Assembly (NCBI GenBank): GCA_900547805.1
Contig: URIE01000004.1
Location: 1-37,885, forward strand
DNA: 37,885 nucleotides
Direction of reading: 5' to 3'
Source: an uncultured Collinsella sp.
Lineage (GTDB): Bacteria > Actinomycetota > Coriobacteriia > Coriobacteriales > Coriobacteriaceae
In this document: positions 16,358 through 25,093 of the stretch, one piece after another
Layout: every line of letters starts with the position of its first letter
Position numbering within the stretch: position 1 is the stretch's first letter
Translations under genes and position numbers: made by a program
The notes under the pieces: generated by a model
What the model was told of the DNA's origin: nothing
What the model saw: only the letters and a program-made list of their open reading frames with translations
Database searches by the model: none

Positions 16358-17743
16358 TTAGAGCTCCACGCTTTCGGCGCCGTTGATGGTTAGGTCGCGC
16401 TCGTAGAAAGCGGTGAGGGCGCGGATGGCGTACATCACGTCGCGCACGCCGCCGGTCTCGTAGCTTGAGTGCATGGCCAGCTGCGGCAGGCCCACATCCA
16501 CGGCATGCATGCTCGCCTGCATATTGGACAGGTTACCGAGCGTGGAGCCGCCGGCCATATCGCTCTTGTTGGCGAAGGCCTGTGTGGGTACGTCGGCGTC
16601 ATCGCAGATGGCCTGGAACACCGCGCGGCTAAAGGCATCGGTGCAATAGTGCTGGTTGGCGGCCTCCTTGATGACAATACCGCCGTTGAGCACCACCTGG
16701 TTGCGGGCGTCACACTTCTCGGCGTGGTTGGGGTGCACGGCATGTGCGTTGTCGCAGCTCACGAGCATCGAGGCGGCAAGCGCACGGTGGTACGACTCGT
16801 CATCGAAGCCCAGCGATCCGTTAATGCGGCGCAGCGCGTCGGCCAAGAACGTCGACATGGCGCCCTGCTTGGTCTCGGAGCCAACCTCCTCGTTATCAAA
16901 GCAGCAGAAGACCGAGACATCGTGCGCATTCTCGGCACCCAAAAATGCCTGCAGCGAGGTGTAGGCGCAGGCCAGGTCGTCGAGCTTGGGCGTCGAGATA
17001 AACTCATCGGCCCAGCCCCAAATACGCGCATCCTGACGATTGACCAGGAACAGATCGCGGCCCAAAATTTGCTCAGGCTCAACATCCAGCTCGTCGGCGA
17101 TCAGGGCGTCAAAGTCGCCCTGTTTAAGGTCACCAGCGCTGATGAGCGGGCACAGGTCAACGGCTCGGTTGGGCGCAAAGCCCTCGTTAACGCCACGATT
17201 CATATGGATGGCAAGGCTTGGGATAATAGCGACCTCGCGCTCGGTGGAAAGCAGACGGCTCTCAATACGGTCCCCCTCGCGTACCAGTACGCGGCCCGCG
17301 AGTGCCAGCGGACGGTCGAACCAGGTGTAGTCGATCATGCCGCCGTAGGCCTCGGTGTTCAGGCGCAGCGTCTCGCCCGCGCCGTCGAGCTCGGGCACGG
17401 CCTTAACCTTAAACGTCGGCGAATCGCTGTGCGACGCCGTCAGTTGAAAATGATAGTCGCCGGCAACGCCGTCCTCGCCCCACGTCGCGGCCAGGTCCTC
17501 GCCCACCTTAAAGGCGATGACACTCGAGGTATTGCGCTGCGTGTAATAACGCCCGCCCGGCTCGATATCCCATGCCGCGTTCTCGGGCAGGTAGGTAAAG
17601 CCCGCCTCGTCGAGCTCGGCCATAATGGTCGCCGCCGTATGGAACATGCTGGGGCATGCCTCGATAAAGTCGATAAGGTCGTTGGCGGCCTCGATATCGT
17701 CGGCCGTCACATGCGCGCGCCCGGGCGTTTCCTGATCCGTCAT
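16358..17743 (-). CDS. M18 family aminopeptidase (aspartyl aminopeptidase type)
   Basis: 461 residues from ATG 17743, selected because AAAGGGGAG lies 3-6 nt upstream; the open frame extends another 50 codons but looks non-coding. M18 landmarks in order: TASHSDSPTFKVK with the first zinc His, KLDDLACAYTSLQAF with the bridging Asp, FDNEEVGSETKQGA with the catalytic Glu and a metal Glu, SCDNAHAVHPNH, and MHSSYETGG with the last metal His. It is a cytoplasmic dinuclear-zinc exopeptidase that removes N-terminal, often acidic, residues from peptides. Length is normal for the family (about 430-480). Confidence 0.93.
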   Translation of the reverse strand: MTDQETPGRAHVTADDIEAANDLIDFIEACPSMFHTAATIMAELDEAGFTYLPENAAWDIEPGGRYYTQRNTSSVIAFKVGEDLAATWGEDGVAGDYHFQLTASHSDSPTFKVKAVPELDGAGETLRLNTEAYGGMIDYTWFDRPLALAGRVLVREGDRIESRLLSTEREVAIIPSLAIHMNRGVNEGFAPNRAVDLCPLISAGDLKQGDFDALIADELDVEPEQILGRDLFLVNRQDARIWGWADEFISTPKLDDLACAYTSLQAFLGAENAHDVSVFCCFDNEEVGSETKQGAMSTFLADALRRINGSLGFDDESYHRALAASMLVSCDNAHAVHPNHAEKCDARNQVVLNGGIVIKEAANQHYCTDAFSRAVFQAICDDADVPTQAFANKSDMAGGSTLGNLSNMQASMHAVDVGLPQLAMHSSYETGGVRDVMYAIRALTAFYERDLTINGAESVEL

Positions 17744-18067
17744 GCTCTCCCCTTTCGCTGGGTTGATGGTCCCCTCCAGCATACCCCCAACTGACCGGCC
17801 TGTCCGACAAATCGAATGCCGAACAAAGTCAGACGCTCCAAACAGAAAAGTCGATGCTCTTGCGTTACGAGCAAACGACAATTGAATTGACAAGTTAACC
17901 AGTGGTAATTTCTGGTATTTTTGTTAACTGCCTATAACTTTTTGCGACAAACAATATAAGTTATACGGCACTTGCCTGTCATGTGCGACGTACATGACCA
18001 CTGTCCATCCGGGTGCAAAAGGAAAGGAGAGCAGCACCCAACGACCGATCGATAGAAAAGAGGTTCT
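17744..18067 (+). promoter_or_regulatory. Upstream region of the flavin/wall-protein locus
   Basis: This 324-bp gene-free region separates divergent genes. GTTAAC occurs at 17894-17899 and again at 17923-17928, flanking ACCAG (17898-17902) and CTGGT (17912-17916), an inverted repeat with a 9-bp spacer. A -10-like TATAAC lies at 17933-17938. TTGACA at 17887-17892 has no -10 at a usable distance. The arrangement looks like a regulated promoter for the LPGTG gene, but no complete sigma-70 promoter can be drawn. AAAGAGG precedes ATG 18068. Confidence 0.35.
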
Positions 18068-21000
18068 ATGCACAACGATAACGCTGTGCTGCGCAAGCTC
18101 AACACCGTGGGCAGCAATGCCTGCCGAGGCGCACTCATCGCCGCGATGACCGTCTCGATGATGCCTACCAGCGCTTTTGCCGCAGCAGCAACAACGGAGA
18201 CCGGCTCCGAAGCTACCAACAACGCGCCGATCTCCGCCACAAATGAGGAAACGAAGTCCCTCAGCTCCGAGTATAGCCTGAGTGCCGTCTCTGACGACGC
18301 CACGTCCTCCTCTACCAGCTACGATTTGACCAAAATCGCAGATGGTACGTATGAGGGCACGGCCACGGCCGACTCGAATGACCCGCTCAATAAAGCTGGC
18401 GACGAATGGAACGCAGCTGATGGAAAGTATGACGTCAACGTCAGCGTAACCATCAAGTCTGGCAAAATTACCAAGGTCGAAGTCGCCGACTACAGTAGCT
18501 TGGGCGACGATGACTGGGACCGCATGGACAAGGCCGTTAACGGTTTTAGCAAAAAAGGCACGTCCTATACGGGCATCGTTGAGCAAATCGAGACTGCCGG
18601 CAACACTACCGCAATCGATGCCGTCTCGACCGCCACGATCTCGTCCAACGCCATCAAGGCTGCCGTCGATAATGCCCTGCAGGCTGCCTATGACGAGCAG
18701 AATCCGTCGACCCCTGCGACCGACGAGTACACCTACGGCTACGCTGGCCTGACGTGGGCCGAGTATTGGGCTGGTGAAAACGTGCAGGCGGCAGGGTCCT
18801 CCGCTTCGTCGAGCGAGCTCGATTCCCGCAACGAGGCCGACAAGGGCGCTTTTGACGTAGTGACCCGTGCAACCTTTAACCACGGCCTGCATCGCGGCAG
18901 CTATCAGTGCACCGACGTGATCGAAACTGCCGAGGGCGTAAAAATTTACCCTTCGTATTATCCTGACAGCAAGTCCTTTGTTGATGTCGATGGCAACCAC
19001 TTTTCTATTGACAGCAAGGCTAAGACCGTGACGGCGGCCGACGGCACGGTGTACACCATGACGGGTCACAAGGTCACGGGACTCAAGTACGTTCCCGTCA
19101 AAATCAAGACCAGCGATCTGGAGGCTTTTAAGGCAAGCCACCGCTTCGTCGCCAATGGCGAGACGCTGGCCGGCGGTTATGGCGAGCAAAACCTCCAGGC
19201 CTACTCCGACCTGGTCGCGAATGTCGACGCCGACACCAACGGCCTTAAGACCGCGACGAACGACAACGGCACCTTCAGCTTCTCGGCCGCCACCACCGGC
19301 ACCGATTCGGGCATCAAGGGCCAGGAGCTCAAGACCGCCACGGGTATTGAACCCACGGTTAAGCCCGCGAGCGGCTCCTACGGCGAGTTCCTGCGCGTAG
19401 ACCTCAACGGCAACTATGGCGACCTGGGCGCCAACATGCAAAGCGTCACCTGGACCTATTACGGCGACGACGCGACCTACACCAACGCCCTTGCCACCTA
19501 CGGCACCAAGTTCGCGGCCGACAGCTGGATGCACAAGTCCATGGGCATTCAGCTGGGCCTCACTAAATCCGAGCGTTGCCAGCTACCCGAGGGCACCAAC
19601 GGCACCGGCTACTGGAAGCTTACCGTCCACGCCTTGGGCTACAACGATTACACCTACACCTTCCAGGCGACCGATGACAACATCGTGGGCGCCAAGGAGC
19701 CGGTGACCGACGCCACCAAGGCCCAGCTACAGAAGCTCTACGACAAGGCGACGTCCCTCGATAAGTCCAAGTACACCAAGGACTCCTGGACCGCCTCGTC
19801 CATCGAGACCGAAACCGCCGAGACCAAGGACCTGCTCGCCAAGAAAAACCTGGGCGAAGCCGAGGCCGCCGAGCAGATCACTCACCTGCAGGGCGCGCTC
19901 GACGCGCTCGTGAGCCTGTATCCCCAGGCCGGCGACTACGTACTCATGAACATCCCCTACGCCGATTTCTATGCCGCCGAGAACAACAACGCCGGCACCG
20001 ACATTGTGACCTCGGCTACGCTGCAGAAGACGCGCTCCAGCTTGGCGAGCGGCTCCTACCACGTCAATTCCGACGGTACGGATATCTCGGGCGCCACGTT
20101 TGCCGTCAAGGTGGGCGAAGGCGACATCGATTGGTCCAAGTTCACCCGCGTGACCGACGACAGCTCCGTTACGATTACCACCTCGATCAAGGGCAAAGAG
20201 TCCACGACGACCTACACGGGCAAGGACGCCCTGTTTGAGTCTGCGAACTACTCTTACTACGTGCTCCCCGTCGGCGAGGTTCCAACCAATTACAAGGAGC
20301 TCACCGCCGATTCCAAGGGCAACCTGCGCTTTGGCGCTGTCGAGGGCAAGGAAGCCACCAAGCTTGAAAACGTCACCGTCGACTTTAAGACCTCCAGCAA
20401 GTACGGCGACTACGAGATCGACTTTAAGAACCTGCGCGAGCAGATGGTCGACGCCGACGGCAACCAGGCGACCGTATACGGTGCCGTGGTCAATGCCGCC
20501 GATGCGGACGGCACCATCGAGGGCTATGGCATGCGCGCTGTCGAGAACATCTGGAAGGGCAAGGAGATTGCCTGGAGCTGCGGTCTGGTCAACGAGTCTC
20601 ACGGCAGCCCGCTGAGCTCGCAGTACTACAAGTCCATGATGGGCAAGACCATCAAGAGTGTGACGTTCTACACCTCTACGGGCACCTACACCGTTGCCAT
20701 GGACCATTACGTCCCCGTCAAGGCTTCCAAGTCCGAGATCAACGTCGAGGCGAGCGCCGAAGCCGACGCCAAGACCGCCAAGATCGAGGCAACGTTCCCG
20801 AAGGACTTCAAGGCCGCCTATACCGTCGATGGCAACGCTGTCGACGTCACCGATGGCAGCTTCTCCATCGAGAACCTCAAGCCCGGCAAGCATAAGCTCG
20901 TGGCCCATGACGAGAGCGGTAAGTACGCCGACGTGACGAGTGAGTTCACCGTCTCCACCGACAAGACCGTCGCGATCTTCGATGAGGGCACCTCGAGGAT

Positions 21001-21907
21001 CACCGCCGCCAACGAGGGCGACGATGTTAAGAACTTTATCGGCAACATCACCACGGTCAACGTCAACGGCACCGACTACGCCGCCTCCGGTCGCGATTCC
21101 GTCAAGATCATTAACGCCGACGGCTCTATCAACCTCGAAGCCGTCGCCGGCGGCCAGCAGGGTGGCAAGCCTAAGGCCGCAGGCCAGCAGCAGGGCACCA
21201 AGGTGTTTGCCAACTACGGCACCTACACCATCAAGGTGACCTCCACGGGCTACAACACCCCGCTCGAGTTCACCTTTACCTACAAGGCCGACCGCACCGA
21301 CCTCGATAAGGCCATCGGCGCAGCCGAGCAGCTCGACCAGAGCGCCTTTACCGCTGTCTCCTGGAACGCCATGAGCGACGCCCTCAGCGCCGCCAAGACC
21401 GTCCAGGCCAACGCCGCCGCCACCGACGACGACATCGCCCAGGCCCTGAACGCGCTCAACAGCGCCGTGGCCAACCTCGCCGCCAAGGCGACTGATGAGG
21501 CCAAGTCCGCGCTCGCCAGCCAAATCGAGAGCGCCGGCGCTGTCAAGAATGACGGCTACACCGACGCCTCCTGGAACGACTTCCAGACTGCACTCGATGA
21601 GGCCAAGCAGGTTGCCGCCTCCGAGGACCCCTCCGCCAGCGAGGTGGCTTCTGCCGTTGACAAGCTGAAGGCCACCCAGGACGCACTTACCAAGAAGGGC
21701 ACGGAGGGAAAGCCCGCCGGTGGCTCCACCTCTACGACGACCACAATGACGACCACCGATACCAAGAAGGCCAATGCATCCAAGAAGGACGCAAGCGGCC
21801 TCCCCGGCACCGGTGATACCCAGATCGCCACGGTCGGCATCTTCGCCGGTATCGGCGCCGCCATCGCGGCCGCCGGCGTCGCCATCCGCCGCCGCATGCA
21901 GCACTAG
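18068..21907 (+). CDS. LPXTG-anchored surface protein with FMN-binding-like domain and FIVAR repeats
   Basis: 1279 residues. A signal peptide covers roughly residues 15-40 (ALIAAMTVSMMPTSAFAAA). Residues about 82-210 resemble an FMN-binding domain: DGTYEGTA, a V-T-I-K-S-G-K-I-T-KVEV strand pair, and DAVSTATISS at 184-193, where canonical acceptors read D-x-x-[ST]GAT. Residues about 218-545 and 616-880 are two related beta-rich regions with YAGLTWAEYWAGEN and IPYADFYAAENN openings; they recall Tp47-type domains, a tentative match. FIVAR-like three-helix repeats lie at about 549-612, 1077-1140 and 1142-1208. The C-terminus has a Thr/Lys spacer, LPGTG (1245-1249), a hydrophobic span and RRR, the sortase signal. 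It should be covalently attached to peptidoglycan, possibly carrying flavin, and heads the electron-transfer-like locus. Confidence 0.88.
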   Translation: MHNDNAVLRKLNTVGSNACRGALIAAMTVSMMPTSAFAAAATTETGSEATNNAPISATNEETKSLSSEYSLSAVSDDATSSSTSYDLTKIADGTYEGTATADSNDPLNKAGDEWNAADGKYDVNVSVTIKSGKITKVEVADYSSLGDDDWDRMDKAVNGFSKKGTSYTGIVEQIETAGNTTAIDAVSTATISSNAIKAAVDNALQAAYDEQNPSTPATDEYTYGYAGLTWAEYWAGENVQAAGSSASSSELDSRNEADKGAFDVVTRATFNHGLHRGSYQCTDVIETAEGVKIYPSYYPDSKSFVDVDGNHFSIDSKAKTVTAADGTVYTMTGHKVTGLKYVPVKIKTSDLEAFKASHRFVANGETLAGGYGEQNLQAYSDLVANVDADTNGLKTATNDNGTFSFSAATTGTDSGIKGQELKTATGIEPTVKPASGSYGEFLRVDLNGNYGDLGANMQSVTWTYYGDDATYTNALATYGTKFAADSWMHKSMGIQLGLTKSERCQLPEGTNGTGYWKLTVHALGYNDYTYTFQATDDNIVGAKEPVTDATKAQLQKLYDKATSLDKSKYTKDSWTASSIETETAETKDLLAKKNLGEAEAAEQITHLQGALDALVSLYPQAGDYVLMNIPYADFYAAENNNAGTDIVTSATLQKTRSSLASGSYHVNSDGTDISGATFAVKVGEGDIDWSKFTRVTDDSSVTITTSIKGKESTTTYTGKDALFESANYSYYVLPVGEVPTNYKELTADSKGNLRFGAVEGKEATKLENVTVDFKTSSKYGDYEIDFKNLREQMVDADGNQATVYGAVVNAADADGTIEGYGMRAVENIWKGKEIAWSCGLVNESHGSPLSSQYYKSMMGKTIKSVTFYTSTGTYTVAMDHYVPVKASKSEINVEASAEADAKTAKIEATFPKDFKAAYTVDGNAVDVTDGSFSIENLKPGKHKLVAHDESGKYADVTSEFTVSTDKTVAIFDEGTSRITAANEGDDVKNFIGNITTVNVNGTDYAASGRDSVKIINADGSINLEAVAGGQQGGKPKAAGQQQGTKVFANYGTYTIKVTSTGYNTPLEFTFTYKADRTDLDKAIGAAEQLDQSAFTAVSWNAMSDALSAAKTVQANAAATDDDIAQALNALNSAVANLAAKATDEAKSALASQIESAGAVKNDGYTDASWNDFQTALDEAKQVAASEDPSASEVASAVDKLKATQDALTKKGTEGKPAGGSTSTTTTMTTTDTKKANASKKDASGLPGTGDTQIATVGIFAGIGAAIAAAGVAIRRRMQH

Positions 21908-21943
21908 CGCCTAAAACGCGCGCCACGCGCTCGCAACGCAAGC

Positions 21944-21976
21944 GCCCGCAGCCCCAACCAGGGCTGCGGGCCTTTT
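21944..21976 (+). terminator. Terminator after the LPXTG protein gene
   Basis: Perfect 11-bp stem GCCCGCAGCCC (21944-21954) / GGGCTGCGGGC (21961-21971) with a 6-nt loop, then C and TTTT. It would separate the wall-protein transcript from the FMN-binding operon that starts at 22008, unless read-through occurs. No clear promoter is visible in the 31 bp between this hairpin and the next start codon. Confidence 0.85.
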
Positions 21977-22007
21977 CTCATACTCGACCACGGGAGACCA
22001 CCCACAA

Positions 22008-23501
22008 ATGGACAACTACCAACCCAAGCACTCAAAAGCCAAGGCGCTCGGCCACGGCCTCGCCACGGCAGGCTTCATCGTGCCCTCGATCGCCGTGGGC
22101 GCAACCGTGGCCCTCGTGGTGTCCCAGTACACCCCGCTCGTGGCCAAGACGGTCGCCGCCACGCCCGCGCAAGAGGCCGCAGGCGCCGACCTCAAGACCG
22201 TCGACACCTCCAACGTCCAGAAGGAGACGGCAACGCCGGCAACCGAATCGCTCGACCCCTCGGCCTATGGTATGGACGCCGCAAACCTCAAGGACGGCAC
22301 CTATGAAGGCACAGGTACCGGCTTTAGGGGCAGTATCACCGTGCGCGTGACCATCGCGGGCGGCAAGATCGTGGCAATCGACATAGTGTCGTCTGCAGAC
22401 GACCCAGCCTACTTTGGGCGTGCCCGGGCGATCACCCAGTCGGTGATTAGCGCTCAGTCGACGTCGGTCGACACTATCTCGGGTGCCACGTATTCATCAA
22501 AAGGCCTGCTCATGGCCATCAAAAACGCACTGGTCAAGGCATCGGGCGGGCTTGCCGAGGCTGTTGCCCCCGCCCCTGCGGCCGGCGGCTCCTCCAATAA
22601 GCCCCACCACACCATCGACCCCTTCACGCCCGCCGGCGGCTACGCAGACGGCGTCTACACCGACTCCGCCTGGGGATACAGCGAGGACACGCCCGTCAGC
22701 GTGCGCGTGACCATCGCGAACGGCAAGATCGCCAACATAGAACTCGTGAACACGGGCGACACGCCCGAGTATTGGAGCCGCGCCTGGAACGCGCTCCCCG
22801 GGCTCGTCATGCAAAAGCAAAGCGTCAATGTCGACACTGTGACAGGAGCCACGTATTCGAGCGAGGGCATCCTGGGCGCCATCCAGGGCTGCCTTAAGCA
22901 GGCCGCAGCCGGCACAAAGGACCCCGAGCCCGCGCCCGGCCCCGACCCCGCGCCCAACCCGGACCCCTCGCCCGACACGCCAGACGAGGTCCACTACGCC
23001 GACGGCGACTTTACAGGCTACGCCCTCTGCAAAAACGAGGAGGACGACGAAGCCTTCAGCCCCTACTACGTCAAGCTCACCGTCACCGTTAAGGACGGCA
23101 AGGTTACCGGTATCCACGATATCGAGGGTGTAGGCGGCAAGCCTGACGAGAGCCTCTCCGACGCGCTTGATCCCTTTGACGAGGATAACGAGCCCTACCT
23201 CGATAACGCCATCGACGGCCGCACCTTCCGCGGTACCGTCTACACCGGCATCCCCGAGCAGCTGCTCGCGGGCACCGAGGCTGGCAAGATCGACGTGGTG
23301 GCGCGCGCCACCTACTCCAGCCGCGCCATCGCCAACGCCTACACCGACGCCCTCGCGCGCTCGGCCGCGGCCTATAAGGACGCGAACGACAGCAAAGGCG
23401 ACAAGGCAGACGCTTCTGACAAGACAAACGCCCCCGATGAGCCTACGGCCAACTCGACCGCCGTAAGCGGGGTCACCGAGGAGGCTGGCGCCCATGCGTA
23501 A
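22008..23501 (+). CDS. Membrane-anchored protein with three FMN-binding repeats
   Basis: 497 residues. One N-terminal membrane segment (about 17-45) would leave the rest outside. Three FMN_bind domains follow. Repeat 1 (about 92-180) ends DTISGATYSS with candidate acceptor Thr161. Repeat 2 (about 208-300) ends DTVTGATYSS with Thr282. Repeat 3 (about 325-455) ends DVVARATYSS with Thr435 but lacks the Gly. A Pro/Asp-rich linker (PEPAPGPDPAPNPDPSPD) separates repeats 2 and 3. In this family ApbE attaches FMN through a phosphoester to the Thr of [ST]GAT. Serial flavins would give a one-electron wire outside the membrane. Its end overlaps the next gene by 8 bp. GGGAGA lies 10 nt before ATG 22008. 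Confidence 0.9.
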   Translation: MDNYQPKHSKAKALGHGLATAGFIVPSIAVGATVALVVSQYTPLVAKTVAATPAQEAAGADLKTVDTSNVQKETATPATESLDPSAYGMDAANLKDGTYEGTGTGFRGSITVRVTIAGGKIVAIDIVSSADDPAYFGRARAITQSVISAQSTSVDTISGATYSSKGLLMAIKNALVKASGGLAEAVAPAPAAGGSSNKPHHTIDPFTPAGGYADGVYTDSAWGYSEDTPVSVRVTIANGKIANIELVNTGDTPEYWSRAWNALPGLVMQKQSVNVDTVTGATYSSEGILGAIQGCLKQAAAGTKDPEPAPGPDPAPNPDPSPDTPDEVHYADGDFTGYALCKNEEDDEAFSPYYVKLTVTVKDGKVTGIHDIEGVGGKPDESLSDALDPFDEDNEPYLDNAIDGRTFRGTVYTGIPEQLLAGTEAGKIDVVARATYSSRAIANAYTDALARSAAAYKDANDSKGDKADASDKTNAPDEPTANSTAVSGVTEEAGAHA

Positions 23502-23967
23502 CCCGTTTGCCCTCCTTGGGCGCCACCTCTGGCGCAACCGCAATTTCTATCTCAAAGTCGTCAACGCCGCGGCCGTCGTCGCCATCGTGGCGGGCTACAG
23601 CAGCTGGGCCGCCCAGGCGGCAGAGGCCGACGCCCGCACCCAGGCGGAGGCTGTCCAGGCCGAGCGCTCGCAGACGCGCGGGGCCTATGCCACCGACGGC
23701 ACCTTCGAGGGCAGCGCCCAGGGCTACGGCGGCACTGTCACCTGCCGCGTGACCATCGAGAACGGATACATCGAGAGCGTCGAGGTCACGGACCACGCCG
23801 GCGAGACCCCCGCCTACTTTGCGCAGGCCGAGGGCCTCACGCAGACCATCTGCGATGCCCAGGGAACCAACGTTGACACCGTCTCGGGTGCCACGTTCTC
23901 GAGTGCCGGCATCCTAAACGCCGTCAACGCGGCGCTTGAGCAGAGCAATGCGGGAGGTGCGCAGTAA
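23494..23967 (+). CDS. Single FMN-binding-domain membrane protein
   Basis: 157 residues, overlapping the preceding gene by 8 bp in another frame. One membrane segment at about 20-40 (NAAAVVAIVAGYSSWAAQAA), then a single FMN_bind domain (about 65-155) with DGTFEGSAQGYGG, ITENGYIESVEV-like strands and DTVSGATFSS, acceptor Thr134. It resembles RnfG/NqrC-type subunits in having one helix and one covalently held FMN, but is shorter. It is probably the link between the membrane Fe-S protein encoded next and the multi-flavin protein encoded before it. The stop codon overlaps the next start (TAATG). Confidence 0.9.
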   Translation: MRNPFALLGRHLWRNRNFYLKVVNAAAVVAIVAGYSSWAAQAAEADARTQAEAVQAERSQTRGAYATDGTFEGSAQGYGGTVTCRVTIENGYIESVEVTDHAGETPAYFAQAEGLTQTICDAQGTNVDTVSGATFSSAGILNAVNAALEQSNAGGAQ

Positions 23968-25004
23968 TGGCCAGGACTGCATCCGCCAAGGCCCGCGGCG
24001 CAAAGCGCCCCGCGGGAACCCTTGAGAGCTTGCGCAACGGCGCAAACGTCATCGCGCACCCCAAGAACAAGATGCAGGAGCGCCTGCGCCGACAGTACCT
24101 CCATCGCGGCGTGCGCTGGTGCGTACAGCTCGGCTTTCTCATCTGCTTCCCGGCCGCCTGGAACGCCGCCTTCAACGGCGTCAAGTACATCTTCACGCAG
24201 CTCGGGAGCCATGCACCCATCGAGCTCACCGGCTTTTTATCCCTGCTTTTGGCCCTCTTGGCCTTCACCTGCGTGTTCGGCCGTTTCTTCTGCGGCTTTG
24301 CCTGCGCCTTCGGTACGCTCGGCGATATCGTCTACGCACTTGCAACCCCGCTGCGCTGGACACTCCGCCTTGAGGGCAAGGGCGCGCACCGGCTCCCCGC
24401 GGGCGTGCAGCACGCGCTCCAGCTCGTCAAGTACGCCGTCCTCGTGGGCATCTGCGCCCTCTGCGTGATGGGTATCTGGCCCCAGGTCTCGGGTGCGAGC
24501 CCCTGGGTCGCCTTCGCCGGCATCACTGCGCGCTCGCTCGAGGGCATCGCGTCCACGGCCTTTGCCGCGCTTGGCGCGGTCATGGTTGGGATGGCCCTTG
24601 TCGAGCGTTTCTTCTGCCAGTTCCTCTGCCCCTTCGGCGCCATATTCTCGCTGCTGCCGGTGTTGCCGATCTCGCTTTTCAACCGCCGCCGCGAAAGCTG
24701 TGCGCGCGGTTGCAACCGCTGCCAGGACAGCTGCCCGGTGCGCATCCACCCCGAGCGCGCCGACCTGCGATCGGGCGAGTGCATCGCCTGCGGGCGCTGC
24801 GCCGATGGCTGCCCCATGGCCAACGTGACGCTCGCCCGGCTCGACGGCTTTAAGCGCGATCAAGCAACCGACGATGCCAGCGAACTCGCGCAGGGCAACA
24901 CCCGCAAGCGCCCGCCCGCAGGGCCCGCCATTCGCGGGACCGAGGTTGCGCTCACGCTCGTCAAGGCTGCCATCCTCGCCGCGCTCTGCTACCTGCTCAT
25001 GTAG
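23967..25004 (+). CDS. NapH-like membrane polyferredoxin (4Fe-4S)
   Basis: 345 residues with about five membrane helices (around 52-70, 88-112, 150-172, 185-220 and 325-343). Two membrane C-x3-CP/A motifs of the Fer4_5 type appear: FFCGFACAFG (Cys109, Cys113) and FFCQFLCPFG (Cys217, Cys221). Two ferredoxin clusters follow on one side: C245-x3-C249-x2-C252-x3-CP (256) and C272-x2-C275-x2-C278-x3-CP (282). This is the NapH/YccM/RnfB-like family that moves electrons across or along the membrane. Its place between FMN-binding proteins and ApbE suggests it feeds cytoplasmic electrons to the outer flavins. It starts within the TAATG overlap. Confidence 0.92.
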   Translation: MARTASAKARGAKRPAGTLESLRNGANVIAHPKNKMQERLRRQYLHRGVRWCVQLGFLICFPAAWNAAFNGVKYIFTQLGSHAPIELTGFLSLLLALLAFTCVFGRFFCGFACAFGTLGDIVYALATPLRWTLRLEGKGAHRLPAGVQHALQLVKYAVLVGICALCVMGIWPQVSGASPWVAFAGITARSLEGIASTAFAALGAVMVGMALVERFFCQFLCPFGAIFSLLPVLPISLFNRRRESCARGCNRCQDSCPVRIHPERADLRSGECIACGRCADGCPMANVTLARLDGFKRDQATDDASELAQGNTRKRPPAGPAIRGTEVALTLVKAAILAALCYLLM

Positions 25005-25093
25005 GGCACGCGCACCCGCGGCCCGGCACCCCGTCAACACCGAGTCGTGCAGGCGCAGGCTCATCCGTAACGCCACCGACCAGAAAGCTCACC

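Noticed and set aside
17887..17938. TTGACA at 17887 as a -35 for the LPXTG gene
   Set aside because: No -10 hexamer lies 16-19 bp downstream; TATAAC at 17933 is 40 bp away.
17924..19534. A 536-codon minus-strand open frame over the 5' part of the LPXTG gene
   Set aside because: It runs across the upstream region and the signal peptide of a well-supported gene, and its composition is that of a complementary-frame shadow.
19727..21904. A 725-codon open frame on the minus strand opposite the LPXTG gene
   Set aside because: It is Gly/Val/Leu-rich low-complexity translation produced by GC-rich codons of the plus-strand gene, with no recognisable domain or ribosome binding site. The plus strand has clear domains and a sortase signal.
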